A stretch of 46,277 nucleotides of DNA from an uncultured Lachnospiraceae bacterium (GTDB lineage Bacteria; Bacillota; Clostridia; Lachnospirales; Lachnospiraceae). The stretch covers positions 1-46,277 of the forward strand of contig CAJUMJ010000013.1 of assembly GCA_910587095.1 (NCBI GenBank). Reading direction: 5' to 3'. A program made the translations under genes and the position numbers. The notes beneath the pieces are model-generated. The model searched no databases. It was not told the origin of the DNA and was given only the letters and a program-made list of their open reading frames with translations. Shown piece after piece: positions 16,402 through 24,774 of the stretch; the stretch's first letter is position 1, and each line of letters begins with the position of its first letter.

Positions 16402-17910
16402 ATGGAAGAAGAAATCAAAGAAGTAATGGAATCGGTACAGGCAGAAATGGAAGGTATTTCTGAGCAGATCGAAAAAAAAGTAGGTGCAAAAGATCAGGAA
16501 GATGTCAGAACACTGATTCTTCAAATGCAGAATCTGAATTTTATTAGAGATAATTCGGGAATCATTTTGGGTGATCAAGCGAATTTGGAAAATGTTGCAC
16601 TTGGAGGAAAAATAGAAGAGCAAGTAGTATCAGAGAATGAGGAATCCAGCCAGGAATGTGTTGTAGTGAGTAAAGAACTTCTTAACAGGTGGATAACACA
16701 GCACTATAACGACTTTGAAATGGCATTTCTGCTGGCACTCGCAGTTTTTGAAAAAACACCTTGTACATGGGTCTATGAAAGTGCAGAAGACTTATTTCAT
16801 ATGATGGATGGAGATAAGGAGGAGGCACAACGCGAAAGATGGAGGATTCCGCATCAGAAGAGAATAGAGATCATAGGAGGGAAGAAATACAGAGGATATA
16901 TTTACAATCACACCGGGCGTGTGGAGGAAGATTTTATCCGATTTCAAAAGTCAGAGTATGCATTGCGGGTTTTGGAATGCGTCTGGAATGAATTTCGGTA
17001 TTTTCGGGAACGATTATTTACCTGGCTGGAAAAATATATATCAAGAACAAATTATTCTAAGAGCGTTAGAGCCATCAATGCTTTGGCATACTTGTTGGAA
17101 AACGATTTTTCTTTTTTTGAGAATAAGGCAATTAAGCCATTATTGGCAAGAGAAGATTTGATTACGGACTTTGCGGTGGCGCAAATCATGGTACAAGCAC
17201 ATGATAATGCGCAGTACAAGGATAACATCGAAAACCTGTTTCTGTATTGGACAAAACAGAGAAAAGTGCATTGTTCATTTATCACCTTGATGATGTGCGT
17301 ATCAAAAGACTGGCCTCAGCAGAAAATAAAGGTGGCAATACAAAACTATTTCAACGAAGTGCTTTATGAAATAGAGAAAAAATGTGATTATGGATATGGA
17401 CAGTATCTTTCCGTATTTTATGCAATTGGTAAGCGAAAAGCAGTTTATTTTAAAATGATAGCGGAAGTGTTATATGAGAAATTGTTACAATATGACTCCA
17501 GAAAAGACAGAAACAAGAAGCGGATAATCGGACATATTTTCTGGCTAATGCTTCTCATAGATGACATGATGTCAAATATCGATGTAAACAGGCCGGAAAA
17601 GCACAAAGACATGATTTTTGTGAAAATGTGCCTGATAAAAAACGATACGGCTGTAAAGGTGCAGGAATTATGGAAGTATCTTTGGAAAAGCCGGGAGATG
17701 CATAGAATGACGAAAAGTTTTTTGGAGAGGTATTTGTTTCAGTATGGTGGATGTGGTGATGAGTACATTGCATACTTGAGGCAATTTTTGTACAGTTTTC
17801 AGGATACACAGGCGGACAGGGAGGATATGGAGTTTTTCTTGAAAAAGATTTCAATGAAGAGCAATCGGGCAGTAAGAGCGGCGGAAAAAATCAATCAAAG
17901 GAGCATATGA
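16402..17910 (+). CDS. Large helical protein sharing the TIR-tail motif
   Basis: I do not recognise a named family for this 502-residue protein. Residues 1-36 look like a short coiled coil. Residues 44-67 repeat the motif of the TIR protein's tail with identical spacing (NLNF 44-47, GI 53-54, GD 57-58, ANL 60-62, L67; 13 of 24 positions identical). The remaining 430 residues are rich in aromatic and charged helices with no Walker or nuclease motif, as in a helical-repeat sensor or scaffold. ATG 16402 is preferred because of GGGGG just upstream; ATG 16390 lacks an SD. The gene is 71 bp after the TIR gene and overlaps or abuts the next. Proposed role: sensor or adaptor for the TIR enzyme. Confidence 0.8.
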   Translation: MEEEIKEVMESVQAEMEGISEQIEKKVGAKDQEDVRTLILQMQNLNFIRDNSGIILGDQANLENVALGGKIEEQVVSENEESSQECVVVSKELLNRWITQHYNDFEMAFLLALAVFEKTPCTWVYESAEDLFHMMDGDKEEAQRERWRIPHQKRIEIIGGKKYRGYIYNHTGRVEEDFIRFQKSEYALRVLECVWNEFRYFRERLFTWLEKYISRTNYSKSVRAINALAYLLENDFSFFENKAIKPLLAREDLITDFAVAQIMVQAHDNAQYKDNIENLFLYWTKQRKVHCSFITLMMCVSKDWPQQKIKVAIQNYFNEVLYEIEKKCDYGYGQYLSVFYAIGKRKAVYFKMIAEVLYEKLLQYDSRKDRNKKRIIGHIFWLMLLIDDMMSNIDVNRPEKHKDMIFVKMCLIKNDTAVKVQELWKYLWKSREMHRMTKSFLERYLFQYGGCGDEYIAYLRQFLYSFQDTQADREDMEFFLKKISMKSNRAVRAAEKINQRSI

Positions 17911-17912
17911 TA

Positions 17913-18914
17913 ATGAGTGACAACAGACCATTGTTTACAGTCAACAATTTCAAATTTTCTATTTTCGATTCGGCGCCTAAACCGGATCGGGATACGGCTT
18001 ATGTTTTGTATAAAGAAGGAGGGAATCCTGATAAGATATTAGTTATTACACAACAGGAACCGGCATTGGGAAGTACAATCAGGGCGGGAGGGTATAACAA
18101 AATCGCAGAAGTATCACTTGCGTGGAGAGAATATGCTTTTCAGCAAAAGATAGCGGATGTCACAGGTAATTTCCGATTCTATGTGACGGTCAAACTTAAG
18201 TATCGTATCAGTGATTGTGTATTTGTATTCAAGTCAAAAATGGATGATGCAGAAGAAGTGGTGCGGGATATTGTTTCCAAGATAGTTGAGGACTGCCATA
18301 AGGCGTATGATATAGAGAGCCAAATAGAGCTTGAGAGTGCTTTAAAGGACAGAGTTGCAGAGCGGTTAAAAGAAATCACATATTTGGAAAGTAAAGAGAT
18401 CGCTGTCGGCGCAGCACTGGATGAAAGAGCAACAAATATTATCAATGCGGCTTTGGATGCCATGGCAGACGAAAGCATTGGCAATAATCAGAATGAACAA
18501 CTGACAAGAAAAATACAACGGGAAAAGGATATCAGTATAAAGAAATTAGAGGCAGAGAACGAAATTCAAAAAAGAAAAAATGATTTAAACGACACAAAAG
18601 CCGAGGGAGTAAAAGCTCTTGAAGAGAAGCTGGGAGAAAGCTATAGTACCTTTTTGGCGTATATTAACGGAGAAATTACCAGCATAGAGTTTGATTCGCG
18701 TGTTCAGCAAAACAGAAGTGCATCCATGCTGACAAAATTGCAGGCCCTGAAACAACTGGTTGAACTGGACGTATTGTCCGGGCCGGCATTGGAGCGCGCC
18801 GCAGTGAAACTTTTGGGAGAAGGGGATGAGCAGGGCGTGATTGGACAACAGGCAATTTCGGACAGTAAAGCGGTGGATGAATGTGTTATTGTCGAGGATG
18901 TAGAGGAATATTAG
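17913..18914 (+). CDS. SPFH/band-7-like protein without membrane anchor
   Basis: A 333-residue protein. Residues about 20-185 resemble the SPFH (stomatin/prohibitin/band 7) domain: the segments FRFYVTVKLKYRISD, VRDIVSKIVEDC and LKDRVAERLKEI match its strand-helix order. A charged coiled coil follows (about 190-245), then a helical tail. No transmembrane segment or signal is visible, unlike canonical SPFH proteins, so it may oligomerise in the cytoplasm or dock on a membrane partner such as the next gene product. AAAGGAG (17897-17903) fits ATG 17913 at 9 nt; ATG 17907 is only 3 nt away. Translationally coupled to the upstream gene, whose stop is at 17908-17910. Confidence 0.78.
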   Translation: MSDNRPLFTVNNFKFSIFDSAPKPDRDTAYVLYKEGGNPDKILVITQQEPALGSTIRAGGYNKIAEVSLAWREYAFQQKIADVTGNFRFYVTVKLKYRISDCVFVFKSKMDDAEEVVRDIVSKIVEDCHKAYDIESQIELESALKDRVAERLKEITYLESKEIAVGAALDERATNIINAALDAMADESIGNNQNEQLTRKIQREKDISIKKLEAENEIQKRKNDLNDTKAEGVKALEEKLGESYSTFLAYINGEITSIEFDSRVQQNRSASMLTKLQALKQLVELDVLSGPALERAAVKLLGEGDEQGVIGQQAISDSKAVDECVIVEDVEEY

Positions 18915-18916
18915 AG

Positions 18917-19723
18917 ATGAAAACACTATACTATGGTTTGTGGAATATTTTGCTGGTGCTGCCGGAAACGGTTCGGATTTTAATCGGGGTACTGCTTATT
19001 GCCCTCTGCATATACATAATGTGGCCGGTTGAGAAGTACATTGTGGCAGCATTGATTAAAGTATGTATGGGATTGCTTTATTTTTTTATGGGAGGTGCAA
19101 GATACATATTACCGAGATTATCCGGAGGAAAACGCTATGAATGGGATGAAAAAATAGCGGGATGTGGGAAAAAGAATAGTATTTGCATGCAGAAAAAGTA
19201 TTTGAATATTATTCAAAGCAGACGGCATGTGCTCCTTCATTCAAAAGGAGTCTGGGCTATATTAATATGCTGCTACTTATGGGCCATTTTCCCAATTTTT
19301 CATCTGGAGAAATATTTGCCTTCAAAGCACATTTCTCAAATATATTGTTTTAATCAATTTTTAGTGGATACAGAGGACAAGCTGACAAAAGAAATAGATA
19401 ATTATCCCCCTTTTTGGATAGAGGAAGAGGTGAGCGAAGATGTGCAGGACGAAGAAGAAATTATGGAGGAGGAAGCGAGAGAGACGGTTTATCTTAAGCT
19501 GAACGAAGCTACTTCATATGCGAATATAAGAGAGATGGCTGATATAGACAGCAATAGTCTTTTTGTTGTTTCCAATGAAGATGAGATGCTTTACAACTAT
19601 ATTTACGAGCATGACTCACAGAGATTCTGGCTGAAAGTCACACTTCCTGAGCATAATTTGGAAGGTTGGATCAGTGCGAATGTGATTGAACCGGAGATCG
19701 TTAATACGCTTGATTTGCAATAG
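18917..19723 (+). CDS. Membrane protein with SH3-like extracytoplasmic tail
   Basis: A 268-residue protein starting 2 bp after the SPFH gene's stop. Hydrophobic helices lie at about 19-36, 41-60 and 110-130. An acidic linker follows (EEEVSEDVQDEEEIMEEEA, about 168-187). Residues 190-262 resemble a bacterial SH3 domain (VYLKLNEATSYANIRE, then FWLKVTLPEHNLEGWI), the kind that often binds cell-wall peptides. With an odd number of helices the tail and the N-terminus would lie on opposite sides of the membrane. It has no known catalytic motif. In this operon it could anchor the SPFH protein or monitor the envelope. Confidence 0.75.
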   Translation: MKTLYYGLWNILLVLPETVRILIGVLLIALCIYIMWPVEKYIVAALIKVCMGLLYFFMGGARYILPRLSGGKRYEWDEKIAGCGKKNSICMQKKYLNIIQSRRHVLLHSKGVWAILICCYLWAIFPIFHLEKYLPSKHISQIYCFNQFLVDTEDKLTKEIDNYPPFWIEEEVSEDVQDEEEIMEEEARETVYLKLNEATSYANIREMADIDSNSLFVVSNEDEMLYNYIYEHDSQRFWLKVTLPEHNLEGWISANVIEPEIVNTLDLQ

Positions 19724-19734
19724 GAAAGGGACGA

Positions 19735-20610
19735 ATGAGAAGCGGTCATAAACAGTATTTAGTGCAACTTTGGGATAGAAAAATAAGAACAGAATACTAT
19801 AAGGTTTTGAGTGCAGTCAGCGTGTTAGTCGCGTTGTTGTCGATCAAGCCAATTAACGATATTGCAGCAAAATGTGATAATGAAAGTATTATCTGGAAAA
19901 TAGTACTTGCGTTCTATCTTGTCTCTCTTATCGCAGCATATTTCATTTTATGGATATATGCGAATAAAATAAAGAAAATAAATCTGAACATCAATGGAAA
20001 TGTGGTAAAAGTCAAGCAGGGAAATATTTTCGATGAGCCTGATGATGTTTGGAAAGTTATTAATGCAAATGAATATTTTGACACAGAATTGGGAGGAAAG
20101 GAAAGCCTTGTTTCTTCAGAATCGGTAGAAGGACAATACTTACAGAAATTTTACGCAGAAGGAGCGAAAGAATTGGATGAAAGGATTACAGATCAATTAT
20201 CAAGCGTGAAGGGTAAGAGGAAAAGATATCGTAAGCATGGTAAGGGAGTCAGATATCCTTTGGGAACTATATTTTCCGATACGAAGGACGGTCGTAGGTA
20301 TTTGTTGACTGCGTTCTCGCGGATGGACGATTCCAATAGAGCTTATCTCAGCATGAAGGACTACGTAAACTTTCTTATGGCTTTCTGGGAGGAAATTGAC
20401 AAAGTATATGATGGACATTCGATTACAATATCTTTATTTGGTACAGGAATTGTCAGGCTCGATAATTTAAACATTTCGCCTCAGGAGCTCTTGGAATTGA
20501 TACTGTGGAGTTTTAAACATAGTCGTATACAATTAGCGTATGGGGCAATAGTGACGATTCTTTTGTATGGTGAAACAGATCATCAAGTTAATTTGTATAA
20601 GCTTACATAG
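19735..20610 (+). CDS. Two-TM Macro-domain protein (ThsA_Macro/DUF6430-like)
   Basis: A 291-residue protein with helices at 22-40 and 52-75, then a Macro-like domain at about 84-285. Supporting segments are KVKQGNIFDEPDD, VINANEYFDTELGG, RYPLGTIFSD, RRYLLTAFSRMDD and a C-terminal IQLAYGAIVTILLYG. This 2TM-Macro architecture is that of the effector in type II Thoeris, where the Macro domain binds an ADP-ribose-type signal made by the TIR protein and the membrane part kills the infected cell. That role is inferred from family and operon, not shown here. AGGAAAGGGACG lies just before the ATG. The stop codon is part of a terminator palindrome. Confidence 0.82.
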   Translation: MRSGHKQYLVQLWDRKIRTEYYKVLSAVSVLVALLSIKPINDIAAKCDNESIIWKIVLAFYLVSLIAAYFILWIYANKIKKINLNINGNVVKVKQGNIFDEPDDVWKVINANEYFDTELGGKESLVSSESVEGQYLQKFYAEGAKELDERITDQLSSVKGKRKRYRKHGKGVRYPLGTIFSDTKDGRRYLLTAFSRMDDSNRAYLSMKDYVNFLMAFWEEIDKVYDGHSITISLFGTGIVRLDNLNISPQELLELILWSFKHSRIQLAYGAIVTILLYGETDHQVNLYKLT

Positions 20611-20628
20611 ATTTGCAAATCTATTTTT
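20608..20628 (+). terminator. Terminator of the TIR-Macro operon
   Basis: The perfect 16-bp palindrome TAGATTTGCAAATCTA (20608-20623) begins at the stop codon of the Macro gene and is followed by TTTTT. It closes the five-gene operon. Confidence 0.6.
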
Positions 20629-20686
20629 ATATTTTTAAACATGTGGCTATCCAACGCTGTATCGCGCATTTGATACGATGAATAGC

Positions 20687-20905
20687 ATTTGAGGGGATAT
20701 CTTTTTGAGAAACAGGTCAATAGTCGCACCACGGATATTTATGTGAATCCTGATCTTGTGGTGTTTGGGGTGGGTGTGATGACCCCGGGCAGGAATGGAG
20801 GCTGTTCACTCGTCACAGGAACTTCTTTTGCTATGCCATTTGTGACCGGAACGGAGGCTTTTCTGATTCAGTGAGAGAAGGTGAAGACGTATCTGCGGGA
20901 AGTTT
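20687..20905 (+). pseudogene. Fragment of a second S8 subtilase
   Basis: This stretch encodes the end of a subtilase closely related to the intact enzyme at 10644-12437: RGYLFEKQVNSRTTDIYV, then PDLVVFGVGV and VTGTSFAMPFVTG, including the catalytic-serine motif. A 36-bp deletion relative to the intact gene removes the segment corresponding to WGIVMGNDPYLYG and turns the Trp codon into TGA (20872-20874). Everything upstream of the serine region is gone. It marks a recombination scar between the defence operon and the large cassette. Confidence 0.85.
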
Positions 20906-21025
20906 TATGTTTTTATCTGCTTACCCTTGCGGCAGTCACAAAGTGTAGAGCGGTAAATTATAGTACCTGAAGATGCAGCAATCGCTACAAAATAAAATAT
21001 CCATGTTTCCCGGAACTTCTATGAG

Positions 21026-21055
21026 AGCGTGTTTCCGAAAACAACACGCTTTTTT
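21026..21055 (+). terminator. Rho-independent terminator in the scar region
   Basis: AGCGTGTT (21026-21033) pairs with AACACGCT (21043-21050) over a 9-nt loop and is followed by TTTTT. It probably terminated the lost subtilase gene. Confidence 0.75.
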
Positions 21056-21256
21056 CTATGCCGTTTTTCAGATAAGATAAACAGGTAACGATTATGAGGG
21101 AGTCCATGCAAATGATACGGATCTATACGGTTTTCTGCCGGCTCAATAAGATCCCCTGACAAACCGGGAGGCGTCGTATATCGTAAGCAGAAAGAAAAGA
21201 GGGATCACATAAAAACGAAATGGAGGAAGAAAAAGTACGGAAAGAACAGACGGAGA

Positions 21257-21450
21257 TTGCCCAGATGCGATAAAGATGCCGGCCGTGTGATCACGCCGGA
21301 GGCGGAGCAGGAGATCCACCGGATGAAAAGGGAATATCAGAGGCTGAACGGGACGCAGATCCATGCGCGGTTGGTGCAGAAGGCGTCCCTTGCGGCGGAC
21401 GCGTCGGTGGCGAGCACTTTGCGTGAGGGACAGCCTGCCGGTTTGATACA
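21257..21450 (+). mobile_element. Transposase remnant
   Basis: A short reading frame encodes VITPEAEQEIHRMKREYQRL followed by NGTQIHARLVQ, which resembles the helix-turn-helix part of DDE transposases of the IS481/Mu-like type. The frame loses similarity after about 21410, and no catalytic DDE domain or terminal inverted repeats are visible. It is a dead IS fragment. Confidence 0.5.
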
Positions 21451-21509
21451 ACATCAAAAACACAAAATTTCGGATAATAAGAATTAATATAGTCCCCAAT
21501 ATCGTCTTA

Positions 21510-21518
21510 TGCTAAAAT
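21510..21518 (+). promoter_or_regulatory. Extended -10 promoter of the large cassette
   Basis: TGCTAAAAT matches the extended -10 form TGnTAnAAT with one deviation. It lies 44 nt before the start of the Hint gene, with no obvious -35 box. Confidence 0.4.
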
Positions 21519-21561
21519 GAAACTACACTAGTAAAAATTACCGATTATAAGGAGGAAGCAC

Positions 21562-23127
21562 ATGAGGCAGATAATTAATTCATCCAATGAGAACTTTCCC
21601 GGTACAATTGTAAACAGGTGTAGAAATCATCCTCAGGGCATTTGCCGTATGAATGAGAAAACCAGTCTTTTTCGGGCGGTGAAAGCGGAACCGACAATTC
21701 TGGAGGTTGATAATCCGAGGCTGTTTGAGGTATATGATTCGTTTGAAGTTCATGATTTCACATATTTGCCGGAGGAAGGTAAAGTTCATTTTATGGTACA
21801 GATATCCTTGAAGGAAACATGGAAGGAGCTTGAACTTAAAGTCCAGCTTTTGGATATGGATACTAAGGAAGTACTCGGAGAGGCGATAGACAGCAGGAAA
21901 GAGGATGATTTTTTCATCAAGTTGGAGGAATCCTGCATTATCAATCGGAAAGGGAAAAACGGAGAATTCCGTCTCGGACTGATTGCCTACGGAAAGTGGG
22001 GACAGGCTTCGCCGGAAGAAAATGAACTTGCATTATTGAAGGAAGCAAATGCCGGAACAGAAAATTTCAATTATAAGCATATTTGGCCGAAAAAAGAAAA
22101 GGAAACGGTGAAACTGGGAACGATTGAGGGAAGGAGACCCGATACAGGAAGCAAAGGAGATCAGGACCATATTGTAATTGCCCTGATTCGCAGTCCGGAA
22201 GATTTGAGCGATGTGGATTATTTATGTGGGTTTGGACGGGAAGAGAAGTTTGAAAATCGCCCGATTCTGTGTGTTCCGGGAAAGGGAGAAATTCAGTTTA
22301 GTGAGGATGAGGAGCCGATTCAGGAGGGATCAGAAGAACTTAAGAACACGGCTGTATGTAAGTTGTACAGAAAAGACGGAGGTGTTTCTGTAATAGCAGG
22401 CACTCCTGATTACAGGTGTGATTCCGATAATGAGATTAAAATTAAAAGGATGTCGAATGGGTATTATTATGAATTTATTTCATGGAACACGGCATACAAA
22501 GATCCGGCACAATGGAAGAAGACAGAATTTGATTATCATCTGGAGATGGAGCTTGTTACATTTAACAGAAAAAAAGGATGTTATCATAAACATAACCTGG
22601 TTGTCTCAACATTAAAAGGTGCTGCAAGCGCTTCGAACAAAGTATGTGTACTACAGATTATGTATGGATGTGTGGCGCCATGGACGCGTATCATGATGGC
22701 GGACGGACAACAGAAGGAGATACAGCACATAATAATCGGAGAGAGGATAGCAGGGAAAGCCGGCTCGTCCCTGGAGGTGGTTAACATCTGGAAAGGAATC
22801 GAGGACAGAGCGCTTCATGTATTTAAAGTGAAGGGGATGAATGAACTGGCTGTTACGTCCGGTCATCCGATGCTTGTCAGAGGAGAGAATGGAGAGGGAA
22901 GTTGGAAGACGGCAGACCAATGTGCGGTGGGAGAATATGTGTTATGCTCAGATGGAAAGATAAGCGAATGGAAGAAAATTGAAGGGATTGAAAAGGGAGC
23001 GGAGGATATTATGGTATACAATCTGGAACTGAAAGATTCGTATGGAGTGGAGAAACGCAGCGGACAGCAAATGATTACAGAAGGAATTGTCACAGGTGAT
23101 ATGAACATGCAAAATTCTATTTTGTAA
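21562..23127 (+). CDS. Hint-domain protein
   Basis: A 521-residue protein. Residues 1-365 are an unrecognised beta-rich region with no signal peptide. Residues 370-521 form a Hint (hedgehog/intein) domain: C370 at the splice-type junction (YGCVAPWTRI), MADGQQKEIQHI, the conserved TxxH motif T432-H435 (VTSGHPM) and the terminal strand EGIVTGDM. The protein ends soon after that strand, without a canonical His-Asn intein end or an extein, so it would cleave rather than splice, or act as a scaffold. AAGGAGG (21549-21555) supports the ATG. It is the first gene of the five-gene cassette. Confidence 0.8.
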   Translation: MRQIINSSNENFPGTIVNRCRNHPQGICRMNEKTSLFRAVKAEPTILEVDNPRLFEVYDSFEVHDFTYLPEEGKVHFMVQISLKETWKELELKVQLLDMDTKEVLGEAIDSRKEDDFFIKLEESCIINRKGKNGEFRLGLIAYGKWGQASPEENELALLKEANAGTENFNYKHIWPKKEKETVKLGTIEGRRPDTGSKGDQDHIVIALIRSPEDLSDVDYLCGFGREEKFENRPILCVPGKGEIQFSEDEEPIQEGSEELKNTAVCKLYRKDGGVSVIAGTPDYRCDSDNEIKIKRMSNGYYYEFISWNTAYKDPAQWKKTEFDYHLEMELVTFNRKKGCYHKHNLVVSTLKGAASASNKVCVLQIMYGCVAPWTRIMMADGQQKEIQHIIIGERIAGKAGSSLEVVNIWKGIEDRALHVFKVKGMNELAVTSGHPMLVRGENGEGSWKTADQCAVGEYVLCSDGKISEWKKIEGIEKGAEDIMVYNLELKDSYGVEKRSGQQMITEGIVTGDMNMQNSIL

Positions 23128-23145
23128 ACCGATTTGGAGGAGTCA

Positions 23146-24747
23146 ATGGGAACAGTTTATGAACTGAAGTTATATCAGGTGACGGTGGAATTGTGTGGAG
23201 AAGTATATAATGTGGAAGCCGGATGGACGGTGAAGCAATCCCCGATGGTCTATGAGGGGGAGTACCTTGTAAAGATTATAGGGAATGATGTGATTGCCGC
23301 TGAAAAGACAGTATCCGGACAGTGCAGGGATGTAAGCATTACCGGAGTAGCGCTGGATCCGGATACAAACTATAGTATATGTATTTCAGCGAAAGAGAAG
23401 CCGGAGATTGTTTCGGAAGAAATCTTACTTCTTAAAACGTATGAAAATGTAACAGTAGATTATGATGGAAAGGATCTTTTTCTGAAATGGGCTCCTATGG
23501 ATTGGAAAATCAGCGAGGGGCAGTGCCGGATTCTTCCAAAGCTCGGTGGAAATTATGTTTATGATATTCCCGCTTATAACCGGGGAATGCATATTTTGTT
23601 TGATGAGGAAATTTTGGGTGGGGAAGAAGGATTTCGGGTGAGTCTCACCCCGTACATAACGAATATCTCAGCCGGTCCGCAGGTGGTGCTTCAGGATATA
23701 TCGCGTCCGGATTATGTGTCGGGAGAATCGGATACGCTTCAATGCCGGTGCGGAAGACGGGCAGAGAAGGTGATTACACGAGTATTACATGCTACTCCGG
23801 TCTTTAAAGAAACCGTTCCGGAAGAAGCGGCGGCAGAGACGATTGTATACGGACCGCTCAGCCTTAGTAAGACAGAACCGTATACCTTGTCCGTTGATAC
23901 AAGACAGATACTTGAGCGTACGGAATATGACTCGTTTATCAGCGAATGTTATCAATGTGTAACGCCGGGAGCGATGTATGAGATACTGGATTTTATAGCC
24001 AGATCCGCAACGCAGCGCACAGAGGATATGCTTTATTATTCCTGCGGATTTTCAGAGAGCAGACGATGTGCGGATATACGTCCGGGGTATTCCATTCAGG
24101 TGGAACAGGCGGTATACCAATATCAAAATGAGATGGATGAGGGAAACGTTTCGGGATTTATCGGAAACAATATTGCCACTTATAAAGTATCTTTGCAGGC
24201 GGGCCAGGAGATGGAGTATCTGGAATTTGACAGTTTTGTTTCCATGTTTGAAGAAGAGTTATACGCATTGCCGTATTCGGAAACGCGGCAATCGGCGTCA
24301 GGGAAGCCGCAGCAGACAGGGGCGGGGGTTTTGGATCTTTGTTCTGTCAATACAAGAAGCTCTTACTACCGGATCCAGTATCCGGAGGCGATGTTTGTAA
24401 GTGACGTCCTGCCGGATACCGAGACGGGAAATCATGTATTTCTTTTGGGAGAACCCGGGTGGGAAAAAATTCCGGATCCGACAGCGCCGTATCTTCTTTT
24501 TCGGGGGCGTACGGCGATTACGCTATTGTTCACGATCACTGTAAATGCCAGAGAAGAATACGTCCCGGCAGGAACTACGTTGGGAAAATTGCTCCGGCAA
24601 AAGGGAATCTATTGTCCGGATTTTCAAACGATTCGTATATTCAGAAGGAATCCTTACGGAAGAGAGGCATGCTTAAGAAATCCGGCGGATCATCCGGCAT
24701 TTTTTGAGAAGCTTCCACTTATGCACGGAGATCGGATTGAGATGTAA
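23146..24747 (+). CDS. Unknown cassette protein with beta-grasp/LysM-like C-terminus
   Basis: I do not recognise the 533-residue protein as a whole. It is beta-rich and lacks signal or membrane segments. The middle contains cysteine pairs (LQCRCGRR, ECYQCV). The C-terminal 70 residues (YVPAGTTLGKLLRQKG ... LMHGDRIEM) resemble an SLBB or LysM-like module: an initial VPAG-TL strand and a closing GDRI strand. ATG 23146 has GGAGG 5 nt upstream; a TTG at 23134 overlaps that SD. It starts 18 bp after the Hint gene's stop, in the same transcript. Confidence 0.7.
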   Translation: MGTVYELKLYQVTVELCGEVYNVEAGWTVKQSPMVYEGEYLVKIIGNDVIAAEKTVSGQCRDVSITGVALDPDTNYSICISAKEKPEIVSEEILLLKTYENVTVDYDGKDLFLKWAPMDWKISEGQCRILPKLGGNYVYDIPAYNRGMHILFDEEILGGEEGFRVSLTPYITNISAGPQVVLQDISRPDYVSGESDTLQCRCGRRAEKVITRVLHATPVFKETVPEEAAAETIVYGPLSLSKTEPYTLSVDTRQILERTEYDSFISECYQCVTPGAMYEILDFIARSATQRTEDMLYYSCGFSESRRCADIRPGYSIQVEQAVYQYQNEMDEGNVSGFIGNNIATYKVSLQAGQEMEYLEFDSFVSMFEEELYALPYSETRQSASGKPQQTGAGVLDLCSVNTRSSYYRIQYPEAMFVSDVLPDTETGNHVFLLGEPGWEKIPDPTAPYLLFRGRTAITLLFTITVNAREEYVPAGTTLGKLLRQKGIYCPDFQTIRIFRRNPYGREACLRNPADHPAFFEKLPLMHGDRIEM

Positions 24748-24774
24748 ACAAGATGTGAAAGAACGGAGACTGCG

